A stretch of DNA of 64,000 bases from Halomonas colorata. Its GTDB lineage: Bacteria; Pseudomonadota; Gammaproteobacteria; Pseudomonadales; Halomonadaceae. Made by a program: the position numbers and the translations under genes. Each line of letters opens with the position of its first letter. The first letter of the stretch is position 1. Location of the stretch: positions 1 through 64,000 of the forward strand of contig NZ_JABUZA010000004.1 in NCBI RefSeq assembly GCF_014897985.1. The letters run 5' to 3'. Shown here one piece after another: positions 1 through 9,129 of this stretch. A model generated the notes under the pieces. That model searched no databases and was not told the origin of the DNA. It saw nothing but the letters and a program-made list of their open reading frames with translations.

Positions 1-1
1 A

Positions 2-70
2 CCGAGGAAAACGCTCGACTACCTGACACCTGTGGAGAAGCTGCAAAGCATATTTGCGTTGACCGGTTGA
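2..70 (+). mobile_element. IS30-family transposase, C-terminal fragment at window edge
   Basis: The first bases read in frame as a C-terminal tail beginning PRKTLDYLTP and ending FALTG before a TGA stop at 68-70. A tail of the form RPRKTL...TPxE is typical of IS30-family transposases, where it closes the DDE domain. Only 22 codons fall inside the window, so the element's body, left end and target duplication cannot be seen. The right inverted repeat would be expected within a few dozen bases after the stop. A housekeeping gene with a similar tail is possible but less likely. Confidence 0.6.
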
Positions 71-127
71 ACTCACCGACACCTTTATAAATCCTGATAT
101 TTTTATAACTAAAACAGGGGAATCACT

Positions 128-736
128 ATGGCGAACGAATTTATCGCCCCCGATGGACAATCACGCTGCTACTGGTGCGGCGGGGCGCCAGAGTTTTTAC
201 CCTACCACGATAATGAGTGGGGCTTTCCCGTTGATAACGATCAGCGCCTGTTTGAAAAGCTCTGCCTGGAAAGCTTTCAGTCAGGCTTGAGCTGGCGGAC
301 GATTCTCAACAAGCGCGAAAATTTTCGCGCCGCCTTTCATCACTTCGACTTTCATCAGGTCGCACGTTTTGATGAGCGAGACGTGCAGCGCTTACTGCAA
401 GACGCGGGCATTATTCGCCATCGCGGCAAAATTGAGGCGGCGATCAATAACGCGCAACGGGCACAGGAATTAGTCGAACAGGAGGGTTCACTGGCAGCCT
501 TTTTCTGGCGTTTTGAGCCAGCACACGATGCGTTAAAAGCGCCGCAAACCCAAACCGTCTCGCCTGAATCTATCGCGCTCTCCAAAGCGCTGAAGAAACG
601 CGGCTGGAAATTTATTGGCCCCACTACGGCCTTTGCGTTGATGCAGGCGATGGGGCTACTTAATGACCACTCACTTACCTGCGTAACGCGTGAACGCGCC
701 GAGCAGGCACGCCTGCAGTTTCAGCGGCCCGTTTAG
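128..736 (+). CDS. tag: DNA-3-methyladenine glycosylase I
   Basis: Base-excision-repair enzyme that removes 3-methyladenine from alkylated DNA in the cytoplasm. The 202-residue product is slightly longer than E. coli Tag. It shows the family signature YHDNEWG near residue 26, the block CLESFQSGLSW holding the conserved glutamate, DAGIIRHRGKI in the helix-hairpin-helix region, SKALKKRGWKFIGPT, and a C-terminal NDHSLTC. The Cys and His residues at both ends fit the zinc-binding positions of the family. It starts at an ATG preceded by a purine-rich stretch. It follows the IS30 tail and precedes pcs by about 160 bp with no obvious operon link. Confidence 0.93.
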   Translation: MANEFIAPDGQSRCYWCGGAPEFLPYHDNEWGFPVDNDQRLFEKLCLESFQSGLSWRTILNKRENFRAAFHHFDFHQVARFDERDVQRLLQDAGIIRHRGKIEAAINNAQRAQELVEQEGSLAAFFWRFEPAHDALKAPQTQTVSPESIALSKALKKRGWKFIGPTTAFALMQAMGLLNDHSLTCVTRERAEQARLQFQRPV

Positions 737-893
737 GGCTTATACATACGTTAGGACTCTTACTATCGCCTAGCGGATAACACGATAAACGGCCATGCTA
801 AGAGTATCTCAACGGCCTGCGTGTTCTCGGTGCGCCTTCTTGTAGTAGTGTATTGACTGACACGCTCATCCATACACCAAACAGCAGCAGAAC

Positions 894-1643
894 ATGACGT
901 TCTCAACGGGGTTTAATGTGGCTCAACCGCTCTCTTCGCAAGCAGACTCCCACGCATCGCGATGCAAGGCATGGAGCGTACATGCTCTCACCGCTAGCGG
1001 CGTACTGCTGGGCGTCATGGCGCTATTGGCCCTGATCGATGACAACCCGGTGGCTTGTCTGCTTTGGCTGGGGGCGGCGATGATGGTCGATGGCTTCGAC
1101 GGCACGTTGGCACGCAAGTACGAAGTGAAAACCATCCTGCCGCACTTCGATGGCTCAACGCTGGATATGGTCATTGATTATCTTACCTGGGCGTTTATTC
1201 CCGCCCTGTTTATCTACTACTTTATCGATTTGCCGGCCGGTTTCTCACTGCTGGCGGTGTTTATTATCCTGCTCTCGTCGATGTTCTGTTTCTGTAACAC
1301 CAATATGAAAAGCCAGGACAACTACTTTGTCGGCTTTCCCGCGGCGTGGAATATCGCCGCCGCTTATTTTTATATTCTCGATTTCCCACCCTGGATCACG
1401 TTTACCGCGATTATCGGCCTGGCCATTCTCACCGTTACGCGCATGAAGTTCCTTCACCCTTTCCGGGTACGCAAGTTCATGCCGCTCAACATCGCCATTA
1501 CGCTTGTGTGGTGCCTCTGCGCAACATTTCTCATCCTCTCGAGCCCCGAGCATGCCGTTTGGGCTCTATGGGGATGGGGTCTTACATCCGTCTATTTTTT
1601 CGGCATGTGCTTATGGCGCACGGCTCAGGAATGGTTTGACTAA
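894..1643 (+). CDS. pcs: Phosphatidylcholine synthase (CDP-diacylglycerol-choline O-phosphatidyltransferase)
   Basis: Inner-membrane enzyme that condenses choline with CDP-diacylglycerol to make phosphatidylcholine. The 249 residues hold about eight hydrophobic segments. The CDP-alcohol phosphotransferase signature lies around residues 63-95 (DGFDGTLAR ... GSTLDMVIDY), with the widened spacing between the AR and G positions that is characteristic of Pcs rather than PgsA or PssA. Phosphatidylcholine is found in only some bacteria and needs external choline, which halophiles also import as an osmoprotectant precursor. The gene stands alone between tag and a UDG-family gene. Confidence 0.85.
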   Translation: MTFSTGFNVAQPLSSQADSHASRCKAWSVHALTASGVLLGVMALLALIDDNPVACLLWLGAAMMVDGFDGTLARKYEVKTILPHFDGSTLDMVIDYLTWAFIPALFIYYFIDLPAGFSLLAVFIILLSSMFCFCNTNMKSQDNYFVGFPAAWNIAAAYFYILDFPPWITFTAIIGLAILTVTRMKFLHPFRVRKFMPLNIAITLVWCLCATFLILSSPEHAVWALWGWGLTSVYFFGMCLWRTAQEWFD

Positions 1644-1677
1644 ACCAAGCGATGGGAACCAACAAGGAGGTTGAACA

Positions 1678-2370
1678 ATGTCACTGACCCCGGCTCAGGA
1701 GAAAAAATTCAGAGCGCTGGCGGCCGAGATAGAAGGAATCGATGTCGAGGTCTACGAGCGCTTCGAGCGCGACCCGCTCGAGCCCATCATCGGCCTTGGC
1801 AAGCCGAACCTGCGCATCGGCTTTTTCGGGCGCGACCCGGGCCGTGAGGAAGTCCGCTACCAGGAGCCCTTTATCGGCGCTGGCGGACAGTTGGTGAGAA
1901 AGGCGCTTCATGAACGACTATATGGCGAGAAGATGCCGGACTTCGAGGCCTCCCGCGCCGTGGGCGAGCACTTTTTCTGGATCAATACCGTGCCCTACAA
2001 GCCGGTAGGCAACAAGGCGTGGTCGATGAAGGTGAAGCGCCATTTTCACGACCTGATGAACGAGGTGCTGATCTCGAGCTGGGAGGGCAAGCACCTGATC
2101 ACGCTGGGACGCGAGGCTTTCCTGTGGTTTGGCATTGGCCGCTCAAAAGAAGAACGCGACCGCCTGGAGGCGTTCTGGAAAAGTGACGAGCGCTTTGAAA
2201 GCAGCATCGAGGTAACGCTCGAAGATGCCCAAGGCGAGGCGCGCAATTTTACGCTCTACCCGCTCCCCCACCCCTCGCCGCTCAACCAGACCTGGTACGC
2301 CCGCTTCCCAGAGCTTTTGAAAAGTCGTCTGGAACAGCTGGATGTACGCCAGGGAAATCTGACGCTATAG
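1678..2370 (+). CDS. Uracil-DNA glycosylase superfamily protein
   Basis: 230-residue cytoplasmic protein of the UDG fold. Motif A-like residues appear in FFGRDPGREEV followed by EPFIGAGGQLV, and the C-terminal motif is PHPSPLNQTWY, with the catalytic-loop His-Pro-Ser typical of the superfamily. It is not a canonical Ung, because the GQDPYH motif is replaced by GRDPGREE. A role in uracil or damaged-base recognition is inferred from the fold only. A strong ribosome site (aaggagg) lies seven bases before the ATG. It ends before a terminator-like hairpin at 2410-2437. Confidence 0.75.
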   Translation: MSLTPAQEKKFRALAAEIEGIDVEVYERFERDPLEPIIGLGKPNLRIGFFGRDPGREEVRYQEPFIGAGGQLVRKALHERLYGEKMPDFEASRAVGEHFFWINTVPYKPVGNKAWSMKVKRHFHDLMNEVLISSWEGKHLITLGREAFLWFGIGRSKEERDRLEAFWKSDERFESSIEVTLEDAQGEARNFTLYPLPHPSPLNQTWYARFPELLKSRLEQLDVRQGNLTL

Positions 2371-2409
2371 ACCTTGATTCGAACACAGGCCGTCGCGCTT
2401 TTTAATGAA

Positions 2410-2437
2410 CGCCCGATCCGGACCAGTGGGTCGGGCG
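2410..2437 (+). terminator. Probable terminator after the UDG-family gene
   Basis: A hairpin with arms CGCCCGATCC and GGGTCGGGCG (one mismatch) and an eight-base loop sits 40 bases after the stop codon. It is followed after about nine bases by seven T residues. The T tract is slightly displaced, so strength is uncertain. It could also serve the convergent minus-strand gene ending at 2451. Confidence 0.55.
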
Positions 2438-2450
2438 CGTGTCGGTTTTT

Positions 2451-3380
2451 TTACGGCCGCCACCGGGCTATGATCATCACCAGTACCACAGCAAAACCTA
2501 GCCTTGCAGCTAATATGATAAAAATATCCGCCCCAAGCATTACAAACAACAGCGTATCTTCGATAACGCTATGACAAAGACTTAGAAAACAGAGCGCCAG
2601 CACGCTATCGCGTTTGCTTAAAATACCGTTTTTGACATCCCGAATTAATAACCCCGCGCCGTAGCTAAGGCCCAATGTGAAGCCAATGACCGTGATACTG
2701 GCAGCTTGCGGCCCGATACCTAACAGCTTGAGCAAAGGGTTCAGGCCGCGGTGTATCCAACGTTCTACACCCCAGCGTTTCAGCACATCAAGCAGCGCCA
2801 CCAGCGCAATGATCACCACCCAAATAGCAGCTAGTGTTTGAAGCTGTGAGACCGTCCACACAAGAATGTCAGGTTCTACCGTTGTCGAGGGCCGCCAGCC
2901 AAGCGACGCTGGGCCTTGTAAAACGTTGGCGTAGCGACAAAAAACATGGACTAGCCAGGCAAACAAGAGTGCGCCGCCCACGCGTAGCAACAGCGTCGCA
3001 CGCCACGAAACGCCGGCGTATTTAGCAACGGCGCCTTCAACCGGGAGCGAATGGCCGATGAGTAAAAGGCTTCCCATTACAGATATCTGCGCCACGCTTA
3101 GCGGCGTATCGCCTACCGTTTGATAAAAAATAGCAATCGCTGTGTAAAGGTTGGTCATTAGCGCCGCGGCCCACACCAATCCCATGAAATCCGGCAAGCC
3201 CAGAAGCCCCATCAAGGGCGCAAGCGCCCCACCTATCCACTGGACCAGGCCCAGTTGCTGAAGAATCTTTACGACCACCAGTGCAGGCACCAGGATTTTT
3301 AACAGCCTGACGTAAACCTGCCACGACTGGTGGCTAATACTTCTAGCCCAATCAACTATCCGATAATTTTGGTGCTGCAT
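2451..3380 (-). CDS. Nucleoside-recognition (Gate) domain membrane protein
   Basis: 309-residue polytopic membrane protein with about eight hydrophobic helices. It resembles the nucleoside-recognition/Gate-domain family (SpmA/SpmB, YjiH and related proteins), with two homologous halves: residues about 30-150 (ILVPALVVVKILQQLG) and 190-300 (LALCFLSLCHSVIEDTLL). These proteins are membrane permease-like units whose substrates are mostly unknown. It is transcribed divergently from the Lrp-type regulator about 125 bp away, which makes that regulator a candidate controller and suggests an amino-acid-linked substrate. The start is the ATG at 3380. Confidence 0.7.
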   Translation of the reverse strand: MQHQNYRIVDWARSISHQSWQVYVRLLKILVPALVVVKILQQLGLVQWIGGALAPLMGLLGLPDFMGLVWAAALMTNLYTAIAIFYQTVGDTPLSVAQISVMGSLLLIGHSLPVEGAVAKYAGVSWRATLLLRVGGALLFAWLVHVFCRYANVLQGPASLGWRPSTTVEPDILVWTVSQLQTLAAIWVVIIALVALLDVLKRWGVERWIHRGLNPLLKLLGIGPQAASITVIGFTLGLSYGAGLLIRDVKNGILSKRDSVLALCFLSLCHSVIEDTLLFVMLGADIFIILAARLGFAVVLVMIIARWRP

Positions 3381-3505
3381 GTCTCCCCCATTGCCATTGT
3401 TTTAACAACGGTTATAGTAATTGGAGCTATGCAGAATCTTCGTTCCAAGATGGCCAAATAAATCAATATTTGTTCTTAATCGACCAGGATTTTAAATTAA
3501 ATTTC

Positions 3506-3964
3506 ATGGATAGCCTTGATCGCCGCATTCTCAATCAGCTTCAGTTAGATGCTGGCATGACTAATCAAGCGTTGGCTGACGCGATAGGGCTTTCACCCTC
3601 GGCCTGTCTTAAAAGAGTCAATCGACTGCGCGCGGCGGGAATCATTGATCGTGAAGTAGCGCTTTTAAACCCTAATGCCTTGGGTCAGTGTCTGCATATG
3701 GTGGTAGAGGTCACCATGGAACGGGATAATAAAGCGCTCTATCAGCGGTTTTTAAACTCGGCGCTCAGTGCCCCAGAAGTAAAGCAGTGCTACCAGGTTA
3801 CCGGCGAGTCCGATTTCATCTTGATCATGATCGTGAAAGACCTGGACGAATATGACCGCTTTTGTGACCAGGTACTTTACAGCGACGACAACATGCGTAA
3901 ATTTCGCACCTTGCTTTCACGTAAGCGGCACAAGTTTGATATTTCCCTGCCACTTGGCGACTAG
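3506..3964 (+). CDS. Lrp/AsnC-family transcriptional regulator
   Basis: DNA-binding regulator of the leucine-responsive family, about 152 residues from the chosen ATG. The N-terminal winged helix reads LDRRILNQLQLDAGMTNQALADAIGLSPSAC in broken form (helix-turn-helix at residues 5-45). The C-terminal RAM/AsnC ligand domain includes VTGESDFILIMIVKDLDEYDRF. A TTG 36 bases upstream is in frame, but family members start just before the DSLDRRIL motif, so the ATG at 3506 is preferred. It diverges from the nucleoside-recognition membrane gene and may regulate it. The effector is not predictable. Confidence 0.85.
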   Translation: MDSLDRRILNQLQLDAGMTNQALADAIGLSPSACLKRVNRLRAAGIIDREVALLNPNALGQCLHMVVEVTMERDNKALYQRFLNSALSAPEVKQCYQVTGESDFILIMIVKDLDEYDRFCDQVLYSDDNMRKFRTLLSRKRHKFDISLPLGD

Positions 3965-4065
3965 CTAAGCTAGGCCAGCAGGAAAACTTGAAACACATGC
4001 ATGATGCCATCACCCGTTTCTAATCTTGATATGGCGTGTGAAAGCACGGTTTTATCCGGCGTAAA

Positions 4066-4094
4066 AATGCTCGCTTTTATCAAAAGCGAGCATT
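4066..4094. terminator. Bidirectional terminator between convergent genes
   Basis: A perfect inverted repeat with 13-base arms (AATGCTCGCTTTT and its complement) and a three-base loop lies between the Lrp gene and the convergent DUF1176 gene. The arms themselves supply A and T tracts on both sides, so it can terminate both transcripts. Confidence 0.75.
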
Positions 4095-4137
4095 CAAGGC
4101 TTCTAAGTCGGCCCTAAATATGCCGATGCATCAAGAA

Positions 4138-4677
4138 TCACTCAGCTTCGAAAACCACGGGAAACTCGCTGGCCTCGTCTTCACACGCCTCGACAGCGCG
4201 ATACTCGGTCAGCCGGAAATTGCCGTCCTGCCACTGCCAGGTGCGCTCGCCGCCGCAGCCACCGGCGCCCCGGTCCTTGTACTGGTCGGTCAGTACGCCA
4301 GTTTCGGGGTCGAATTCAGGGTTGAAAAGTAACTCGGTGCCGGTCCAGCTGCCATCACGCCACAGGGCGAACAGCAACTTGCGCGGTTCGGCATCTTCGG
4401 GTTGATAAATCGCCTCATAAGAAATCTGGTAAGCACCTGCATTACACGGCACGAGCCACAGGTCGCCGCCTATCTCATCGTCGATCGCATAGTGCTGGGG
4501 CGCAATACCCAGCGATTCATCAATAGAGGCACAGGTAGCGCTCACTTGCGCGGCGACCGCTTCCGGCATTGTTGACGCCTCTTCGCTCGCTGGCTCCGCG
4601 CCGGCATGGGCGCTGGCGAAACCGATCGACAGGCCCATGGCCGCCGCCGTCATCCAACCCAGTGAACGTAACATCAT
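4138..4677 (-). CDS. Exported DUF1176-type protein
   Basis: About 179 residues with an N-terminal signal peptide (LRSLGWMTAAAMGLSIGFASAHA) and probable cleavage after residue 25. The mature part carries DUF1176 features: GGDLWLVPCNAGAYQ, ALWRDGSWTGTELLFNPEFDPETGVL, KDRGAGGCGGERTWQW and FRLTEYRAVEAC. Full-length members are near 340 residues, so this is a short form. The function of the family is unknown; the location is periplasmic. The start is placed at the ATG at 4677 because the sequence gaaggagg ends six bases upstream; a GTG two codons earlier would overlap that ribosome site. Confidence 0.65.
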   Translation of the reverse strand: MMLRSLGWMTAAAMGLSIGFASAHAGAEPASEEASTMPEAVAAQVSATCASIDESLGIAPQHYAIDDEIGGDLWLVPCNAGAYQISYEAIYQPEDAEPRKLLFALWRDGSWTGTELLFNPEFDPETGVLTDQYKDRGAGGCGGERTWQWQDGNFRLTEYRAVEACEDEASEFPVVFEAE

Positions 4678-4868
4678 GACCACCTCCTTCGTACGGTTCG
4701 CGCGACGTGTTTTCCACTCGCCACGACTTGAAAATGCGCGCTTGAAAACATCGCTACTTGATACTCCGATTTCGCCCAGGCCGCCATCCCCAAGCCGCCT
4801 GTTGCACCGTCGTTTCTCATTTCATACCCGTTAAGGTAACCGCGTGTTCGCACACCTGCGCGACTTTC

Positions 4869-4897
4869 TCGGTGGCCAGCGCGCTTGCGGGGAATGG
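4869..4897 (-). repeat. Decayed fifth repeat of CRISPR array 1
   Basis: The 3' half (on the plus strand) matches the array repeat at about 16 of 18 positions, including tgcggggaa, while the other half has drifted. The interval to the next repeat is exactly 32 bases, the spacing of every other spacer in this array. It therefore marks the leader-distal, oldest end of the array, now degenerate. Confidence 0.7.
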
Positions 4898-4929
4898 CGC
4901 GCCTGGGCTCGGCTGGCAGAAAGAAATAT

Positions 4930-5141
4930 CGGTTCATCCCCGCGTCTCCGGGGAACGGGATGCTACGCCTGCCAGCCTATGGACTGGCCCCGGTTTATCC
5001 CCGCGCCTGCGGGGAACGGCTCCTGCCGGTCAGCCTACCCTTTCCCATCCTCGGTTCATCCCCGCGCCTGCGGGGAACGGTACTGGAGACAATTCCCAGG
5101 GTTTTGGAATAACGGTTCATCCCCGCGCCTGCGGGGAACGG
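4930..5141 (-). CRISPR. CRISPR array 1 (type I-E), four clear repeats, three spacers
   Basis: Repeats of 29 bases lie at 4930-4958, 4991-5019, 5052-5080 and 5113-5141, with 32-base spacers between them. The unit begins cggttcatcccc and ends gcggggaacgg on the plus strand; the crRNA strand is the minus strand, the same as the cas genes. The repeat at 4930 has two changes in the stem-loop and the one at 4991 has one, as expected for leader-distal repeats. The crRNA hairpin stem is CCCCGC/GCGGGG. With the decayed copy at 4869 there are four spacers. The leader and cas2 lie directly upstream in the transcribed direction. Confidence 0.97.
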
Positions 5142-5251
5142 TCTAATTGTAGTCAATTGTTTTCAAAAAGAAAAATCGCCAGTGGAAAATCCACCGGCGA
5201 TTTTGGTCATTTTTTGAACAGCTCTATATTATTAAAGAGCATTAAAAACAG
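5142..5251 (-). promoter_or_regulatory. Leader of CRISPR array 1
   Basis: The AT-rich 110-base stretch between the cas2 stop and the first repeat is the leader, where I-E arrays are transcribed from and where new spacers enter. It starts tctaattgtag next to the repeat and contains atattattaaaga further out. A diverged copy flanks array 2 at 16387-16534. A strong hairpin sits inside it (see 5172-5204). No unambiguous IHF site could be read by eye. Confidence 0.8.
5172..5204 (-). terminator. Terminator-like hairpin inside the array 1 leader
   Basis: Arms of 14 bases (AAAATCGCC... and its near complement, one mismatch) with a five-base loop are followed on the minus strand by a T-rich run (TTTTTCTTTTT). 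This is a classic factor-independent terminator geometry for the cas operon, placed only about 30 bases before the first repeat. Confidence 0.65.
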
Positions 5252-6470
<1,219 letters not shown>

Positions 6471-6473
6471 GGG

Positions 6474-7172
6474 TCACTCCGGTACGCGGCGCAGCAACAG
6501 CATTCCACAACCAAACGCCTTGGCACGGCCAATGCCGTGTTGCAGCGCTTCATTGAGCAGCGCGGGGTCGGTCACTTCCAGCAGGCCTTCGTAGTCCACA
6601 CTGGAGTAGCGGATAGGTTGCCCGCCCTCTTTCTTGCTCAGCGCGTGCTGGCGGTAAGCACCTACTTCTGGCCTGACCGGCAGCGTGAAACCGAAGCTTT
6701 CAGCACGGCTTTTAAGCCACTGGCGCGCCGCCGCGTCCATTGCCTCGATGCAGGCCTGGCTCGTCCGCTCCCCTTTTGGGAAGGGGTAGCGCGCATCCAT
6801 CAACACATCGGCGCGGCAAGAGCGACGGCCCTCGCCCGCCGGTTTCGCGATGGTGGGGTTAACACGCAGACGAAAGGCCAGTCGTTCACCTTTAACGAGC
6901 TGAGGCGAGAACGCCTTGCACTGCACCTCAAACCCATCCATGGCTTCCGGAGCCTGGGTCGAGTAGACATAGAATCGCGGCAACCCGGCGCTTTTACCGT
7001 TGGCGTCTTCTTCCATTTCCTGGCGAAAGATAAACGGCCGCTCGCCTTTGGGTACCTCGGGAAATAGCTGCCAGAGCAACTGGTGAGCGGTATAAGCGCC
7101 GCCTTCCAGTACATCAAACAGCTCGGCGCGGGTGAGGCTATTGAGATCCAGCCTGACACTTGAAAGATACAT
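6474..7172 (-). CDS. cas6e: crRNA-processing endoribonuclease Cas6e (CasE/Cse3)
   Basis: 232-residue RNA endonuclease that cuts the pre-crRNA at the base of each repeat hairpin and stays bound as part of Cascade. It shows the start MYLSSVRLDL, the segment GAYTAHQLLWQLFP with the Tyr and His that act in catalysis in the family, and a C-terminal glycine-rich loop GIGRAKAFGCGMLLLRR. It overlaps the cas5 stop by one base and is followed by cas1. It must process two slightly different repeat stems (arrays 1 and 2). Confidence 0.95.
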   Translation of the reverse strand: MYLSSVRLDLNSLTRAELFDVLEGGAYTAHQLLWQLFPEVPKGERPFIFRQEMEEDANGKSAGLPRFYVYSTQAPEAMDGFEVQCKAFSPQLVKGERLAFRLRVNPTIAKPAGEGRRSCRADVLMDARYPFPKGERTSQACIEAMDAAARQWLKSRAESFGFTLPVRPEVGAYRQHALSKKEGGQPIRYSSVDYEGLLEVTDPALLNEALQHGIGRAKAFGCGMLLLRRVPE

Positions 7173-7954
7173 TAGCGCTCTCCTTCCACTTTCTCGGTGC
7201 GCCGGTGTTCAAGGCGGGGGCCGAACTGCCAGCGCCGGCGGTGCAGCGGCTCGTCCCACACCTCGCTAGATTCGTTGGCTGTATCGCTGCCATCGAGTGC
7301 ATCGGCATCGCCTTCCCAGGCGTAAAGCACTTGCTCGGGCAGGCGTAATAGTTGCTGGTCCTTCTTCTCGTTACCGATCATCGCAAGCCAGGTGCGCTCC
7401 GGGTCCAATGCGCTTTCAAAGCGGTGATCCAGCGCCTGGCGCCAATGGCTGGCCTCAACCACTGTGGGTAACAAAGGCGCGGCCAGAGGGCACGCCTTGC
7501 GGCCGAGATAGAGCGGAAAACGGGGCTTTTCCAGCGCCGCCTTTAATTCCCCCAGCGACCAGGAGGCATGCGCGGTAAGCCGCACCGCCACGCTCCATAA
7601 CCCGTCGCAGCGGTAGTCTCTTGAGGAGAGAATGGTATTGAGCGCTTCTTTAGGCACCGCCAACTCCTCGCGGCGGGTGCGGTGGGTTACCTTTGATTGC
7701 GAAGAAGGCATCTGCACGGTGTGATAATCGCGCATTAAAAGCCCCGGAGAGCGCTGCTTGACCGCGACCTGAAGGCCTTCGCGCAGGCGGCGCTGACCGT
7801 CATCGTCGTCGCGTTTGATACCCAGCGCCGCCCCGATCAGCCCCAGAATGGCGCTACGGCTTGGGTAGGTGGCCGTCGGCCGCGTCTCGCCAACGGCGGC
7901 CTCGCCCCAGCTCGCCATGGGCGCATAGAGGCGAAAAACCAGATGGTGTGGCAT
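7172..7954 (-). CDS. cas5e: Cascade subunit Cas5e (CasD)
   Basis: 260-residue RAMP-fold subunit that holds the 5' handle of the crRNA in the I-E Cascade. The N-terminus HLVFRLYAPMASWGEAAVGETRPTATYPSRSAILGLIGAALG is the conserved Cas5 start (quoted here as landmarks SWGE, RPT, PSRSAILGL). The segment SWSLGELKAAL and PLYLGRKACPLAAPL are also family-typical. It lies 11 bases after cas7 and overlaps cas6e by one base, as in canonical I-E operons. Confidence 0.94.
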   Translation of the reverse strand: MPHHLVFRLYAPMASWGEAAVGETRPTATYPSRSAILGLIGAALGIKRDDDDGQRRLREGLQVAVKQRSPGLLMRDYHTVQMPSSQSKVTHRTRREELAVPKEALNTILSSRDYRCDGLWSVAVRLTAHASWSLGELKAALEKPRFPLYLGRKACPLAAPLLPTVVEASHWRQALDHRFESALDPERTWLAMIGNEKKDQQLLRLPEQVLYAWEGDADALDGSDTANESSEVWDEPLHRRRWQFGPRLEHRRTEKVEGER

Positions 7955-7965
7955 ATCGCCTCCGC

Positions 7966-9060
7966 TTAGTCGTCGCCCTTGAGGAAGGTCAGCAACGCTT
8001 GCAGGTTGCCGCGCTGAATGTCGCCTTTCAGGGCTGGCGTTTCGTACTCGGGCGTTGCCGAGAGAATAAAGCGCCGATCCGCGCCTGCGCCGTAAGCGTC
8101 ATCAAATGCCTGGGCCTGGGTTTCCAGTTTTCTAATCGCTTCGACGCCCTGACCTTCGCTCATGACAGGCTGCAGAAACGATGCCGACAGCGAACGCGGC
8201 TGCTGATCGCCCTTTTCCGCCAAGACGTAGCTGGCGTGGGCACGAGAGCCGTAGCTGTTCTGCTTACCCTTGGGGGAGATCTTGACGGCAGATTCCACCA
8301 GCGCGCCAATGGCACGGTCGGCCAGATCGGTATTTCCCTGGAGGTTCGCGATCAGAAGATCCCGATCAATACAGAGGTAGAGGTAGAACAGACCGGCGGC
8401 GAACCCGGCTTCGCCAATATGTGCCGCACCGCGGTCTTCATCGCCGCTGTTGAGGTCATCGACGGCGGTGAAATAGTCGTCCTCTACCTCGGCGGCGTGC
8501 ACGGTAATGGCGTGGGCAACCTGGCAGGCCGCTTCGACGTTATAGCTCGGCGCGCCAGCAAGCATCCGCCCAAACAGCGCCACATCGACGGCGGTGGGCC
8601 GCCGGGCAAGCAGGGCCTTAAGCTCTTCGTCGGTCGGCTCACGTTTCTCTGCGGCCAGGGTATCGGCAAGCGCTTCCAGCGCAGCCACTTCTTCCGGGCC
8701 GACGTGGACCAGTTGCTCGATTTCGTACTCGTGCTTTTCGCCCTTGTCGACCTTGCGCAGCTTGCCGAAGACGCCGGCGATCTTCTCCGCACTGTTACCC
8801 GCCAGCTTTTCGTCGGCGCCAGCAGCTCTCATACGCTTGAAAACCTCTCCCCCCAAGCGCTTGGTGCGCGTGCCCTTGTGACTATCGACCGCCGCTTCAA
8901 ACAGATCAGAAGTGCGCCAGTTGCGTTTGAGGCTTTGCGAGGAGACACGCAACCGTCGGGCGCCGCCCATGAACGCCGTCTTGGGGCGGCCCAGGTCGTC
9001 GCGGTTGAGGTTGGAAGGCGGGTAAGAGGTCAGAAGGTGAAGCTGGATAAAGTGGCTCAT
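7966..9060 (-). CDS. cas7e: Cascade backbone subunit Cas7e (CasC/Cse4)
   Basis: 364-residue subunit, six copies of which form the crRNA-binding backbone of Cascade. It shows FIQLHLLTSYPPSNLNRDDLGRPK at the start, followed by GGARRLRVSSQSLKRNWR and TKRLGGEVF, all typical of Cse4/CasC. Further landmarks are DVALFGRML, YFTAVDDLN and AHIGEAGFAAGLFYLY. It is separated from cse2 by 69 bp and from cas5e by 11 bp. Confidence 0.95.
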   Translation of the reverse strand: MSHFIQLHLLTSYPPSNLNRDDLGRPKTAFMGGARRLRVSSQSLKRNWRTSDLFEAAVDSHKGTRTKRLGGEVFKRMRAAGADEKLAGNSAEKIAGVFGKLRKVDKGEKHEYEIEQLVHVGPEEVAALEALADTLAAEKREPTDEELKALLARRPTAVDVALFGRMLAGAPSYNVEAACQVAHAITVHAAEVEDDYFTAVDDLNSGDEDRGAAHIGEAGFAAGLFYLYLCIDRDLLIANLQGNTDLADRAIGALVESAVKISPKGKQNSYGSRAHASYVLAEKGDQQPRSLSASFLQPVMSEGQGVEAIRKLETQAQAFDDAYGAGADRRFILSATPEYETPALKGDIQRGNLQALLTFLKGDD

Positions 9061-9129
9061 GATGGGATTCCTGAATAAAAAATGTGCCGAATGCCGAAAC
9101 AGTGGTTGTTGATAAGTGACCGTTGCCGT

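Noticed and set aside
4808..4836. Possible sixth, older repeat of CRISPR array 1 at the expected 61-base step
   Set aside because: Only about 12 of 29 positions match, with no preserved hairpin half, which is close to chance.
7861..9078. 405-codon plus-strand frame opposite cas7
   Set aside because: It overlaps the whole of cas7e in antisense and has no ribosome site or known domain.
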